Origin: Sulfurospirillum multivorans DSM 12446
GTDB taxonomy: Bacteria > Campylobacterota > Campylobacteria > Campylobacterales > Sulfurospirillaceae
Reading direction: 5' to 3'
DNA length: 64,000 bases
Assembly: GCF_000568815.1 (NCBI RefSeq)
Contig: NZ_CP007201.1
Location: forward strand, 1,641,654-1,705,653
Shown here: positions 62,643 to 64,000 of the stretch, piece after piece
Numbering within the stretch: the stretch's first letter is position 1
Layout of the letters: each line of letters opens with the position of its first letter
Made by a program: the position numbers and the translations under genes
The notes under the pieces: generated by a model
What the model was told of the DNA's origin: nothing
Seen by the model: only the letters and a program-made list of their open reading frames with translations
Databases searched by the model: none

Positions 62643-64000
62643 ATGAAACCAATAACAAAAGCACTTTTAGCGCTGATATTACTCAATCAAAGTATATTCG
62701 GAGCTAGTAATTCAACACCAAGTGATATTCTAACACCAAATAGTACTGCCTACGATATTACTTTTACTGATGACGCAACTAACCAAATTTATATTAACAA
62801 AACGTATATCGAGGTAGCCCAAGTTGTAAAAGAAATTGAAAAAATTGCAAATGCTTTAGTTCCTAGAGATATAACCGTTGCCTCTTGTTCATCATCAACT
62901 GGATGCCCACTCGATTCTGTTCAATGTGATGCCGTAACAGAAACGCCTTATTGTCCTGATGGCTCAACTCTTAACACCACGCGAGACATGTGCCAAAAAG
63001 CACCCGATGTCTTTTCTTGCCCAGATGGATTTACCTACGATGCGGATGTAAAACAATGTGTTAAGCCACTTGATTGTCCAAGTGGGGGAACTTATTCGGT
63101 CGAACGAAATCGATGTGAATATCCAAGAATTTATGAATGTCCTACTGGATACACACTAAGCGGTGATACATGTATTGCCCCTCCTGTTTGCCCAAGCGGA
63201 GCTACGTTTGATGCTACCATTTTAAAATGTACGGTTGATCCCACGTTTGCATGTGTTGATGCGGGATGGACATTTAACTCAACCACGCAAATGTGTGAAA
63301 AAGATCCTGCCTGTATAGTTGGAACTTACAGTAAAACCTATGACAAATGCCTTTTAGCCTATACACCAACATGCGCGACAGGATATACCTATAATTCAAC
63401 GCGATTGAGATGTGAGAAGACGCCACCCGATTGTCCAAGTGGTACCGCTTACAATGCTACAACTAATCGATGTGAACAAGGAAATGGCAGTGCATGTACT
63501 ATCAGTGGCGGTACTTGGAATGGTACGAATTGTACGGTTGGGAGTAATTATACGGCCACTGAAACGCATGCAGGTACAAATATTGGTTTTGTAACATCAT
63601 ATAACTATAGATTTAAAGGCAGTACAAAGGCTACAACATATAAAAACAATAATAGTTATACTACGTATCTCTTAATTGTTGGCGACAACAATGAACAAGG
63701 GATGACTTATGTTGGTCCAATATATACTGTCCTTCCAAATCAAACGATTACGCTTCCATTAAATAAAAAGACAATGCATTATTATGTTTCAGTAAATATC
63801 ATAGAGCTTGTAAATAACCCTAGTGATATGCAAATTACTATTAATGGTGAGGAAGAGAATTCATACATAAAAAACTTGACCTCTTATGACATTATCCCAT
63901 ACTTTAATGGATCTTATTTTTGGACAACTTATTCTGGCATCATTTCTCCTAGTGCGACAAGAACATATATAACTTCATATACTCCAACTTCGTATTTTCG
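62643..64000 (+). CDS. cysteine-rich repeat surface protein (partial, runs off window)
   Basis: At least 452 residues, open at the right edge, starting four bases after traN's stop. A signal peptide (ALLALILLNQSIFGA) is followed by a short helical part and then about eight repeats of roughly 20-30 residues, each of type C-P-x-G-x-T-Y/F-n-C: CPDGFTYDADVKQC, CPSGGTYSVERNRC, CPSGATFDATILKC, CATGYTYNSTRLRC, CPSGTAYNATTNRC. After about residue 300 the cysteines stop and a beta-rich part follows. Probably an extracellular adhesin or TraN-related tip protein; the operon's DsbC-like enzyme would fold it. Confidence 0.65.
   Translation, partial: MKPITKALLALILLNQSIFGASNSTPSDILTPNSTAYDITFTDDATNQIYINKTYIEVAQVVKEIEKIANALVPRDITVASCSSSTGCPLDSVQCDAVTETPYCPDGSTLNTTRDMCQKAPDVFSCPDGFTYDADVKQCVKPLDCPSGGTYSVERNRCEYPRIYECPTGYTLSGDTCIAPPVCPSGATFDATILKCTVDPTFACVDAGWTFNSTTQMCEKDPACIVGTYSKTYDKCLLAYTPTCATGYTYNSTRLRCEKTPPDCPSGTAYNATTNRCEQGNGSACTISGGTWNGTNCTVGSNYTATETHAGTNIGFVTSYNYRFKGSTKATTYKNNNSYTTYLLIVGDNNEQGMTYVGPIYTVLPNQTITLPLNKKTMHYYVSVNIIELVNNPSDMQITINGEEENSYIKNLTSYDIIPYFNGSYFWTTYSGIISPSATRTYITSYTPTSYF

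Noticed and set aside
62643..64000. Frame 63412-63594 as a separate small gene
   Set aside because: It is an out-of-frame shadow in the cysteine-repeat gene, whose main frame is open from 62643 to the edge.

Overview
The window reads as Campylobacterota (Epsilonproteobacteria), most likely Sulfurospirillum or a close relative. This rests on moderate-to-low GC, a BioV-type pimeloyl-ACP esterase, HemJ, a short RND efflux operon, a soluble FIST-MCP chemoreceptor and an abundance of the palindrome TTTACATGTAAA. The genus is an inference from gene content; no rRNA is present.

Bases 1-19941 are ordinary chromosome: the end of an FtsH-like protease gene, bioV and a thioredoxin-like gene; an isolated AT-rich HEPN-like gene; a WYL regulator / NTF2-like / SDR / luciferase-like oxidoreductase block on the minus strand; a pseudouridine synthase, a PoxB-type pyruvate dehydrogenase, tRNA-Gln(CTG), glutaminase, an AraC regulator and hemJ; a TetR-TolC-MFP-RND efflux operon with a clear promoter and operator; and a cytoplasmic FIST chemoreceptor.

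From about 20 kb to the right edge the DNA is more AT-rich, nearly loses the palindrome (17 copies in the first 20 kb, 4 in the next 44 kb) and encodes an F-type (MPF-F) conjugative type IV secretion system. Identified parts are a pilin-like protein, TraL, TraE, TraK, TraB, TraV, TraG, TraC, a coupling ATPase, TraF, TraH, TraW, TraU, TrbC, TraN, a VirB1-like transglycosylase and a DsbC-like isomerase. The region also carries replication-type genes (a replisome-organiser-like and a DUF4373-like protein), iteron-like repeats, a ParR/ParM-like pair and a Y-family polymerase. It is therefore an integrated conjugative element or an integrated plasmid. No integrase, transposase or certain relaxase lies in the window, so at least one end is outside it.

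The most unusual part is 35027-44684. TraC, the VirB4-type ATPase, carries a degenerate C-terminal EAL domain. Three genes downstream, a topoisomerase-IA-like protein whose catalytic tyrosine and TOPRIM acidic residues are replaced ends in an apparently intact GGDEF (GGEEF) diguanylate cyclase domain. Between them lie a coupling ATPase with no visible membrane anchor and a MoxR-type AAA+ ATPase. This looks like a cyclic-di-GMP make-and-sense circuit built into the conjugation machine. Other unusual parts are a resolvase-like protein with its catalytic residues missing inside the tra operon, a highly structured non-coding segment next to iterons embedded in a replication gene, a three-gene GHKL-ATPase / STAS-like / membrane cassette, an actin-like ParM without its first phosphate loop, an HELAH-containing membrane protein, and a Cys-rich repeat protein that runs off the right edge.
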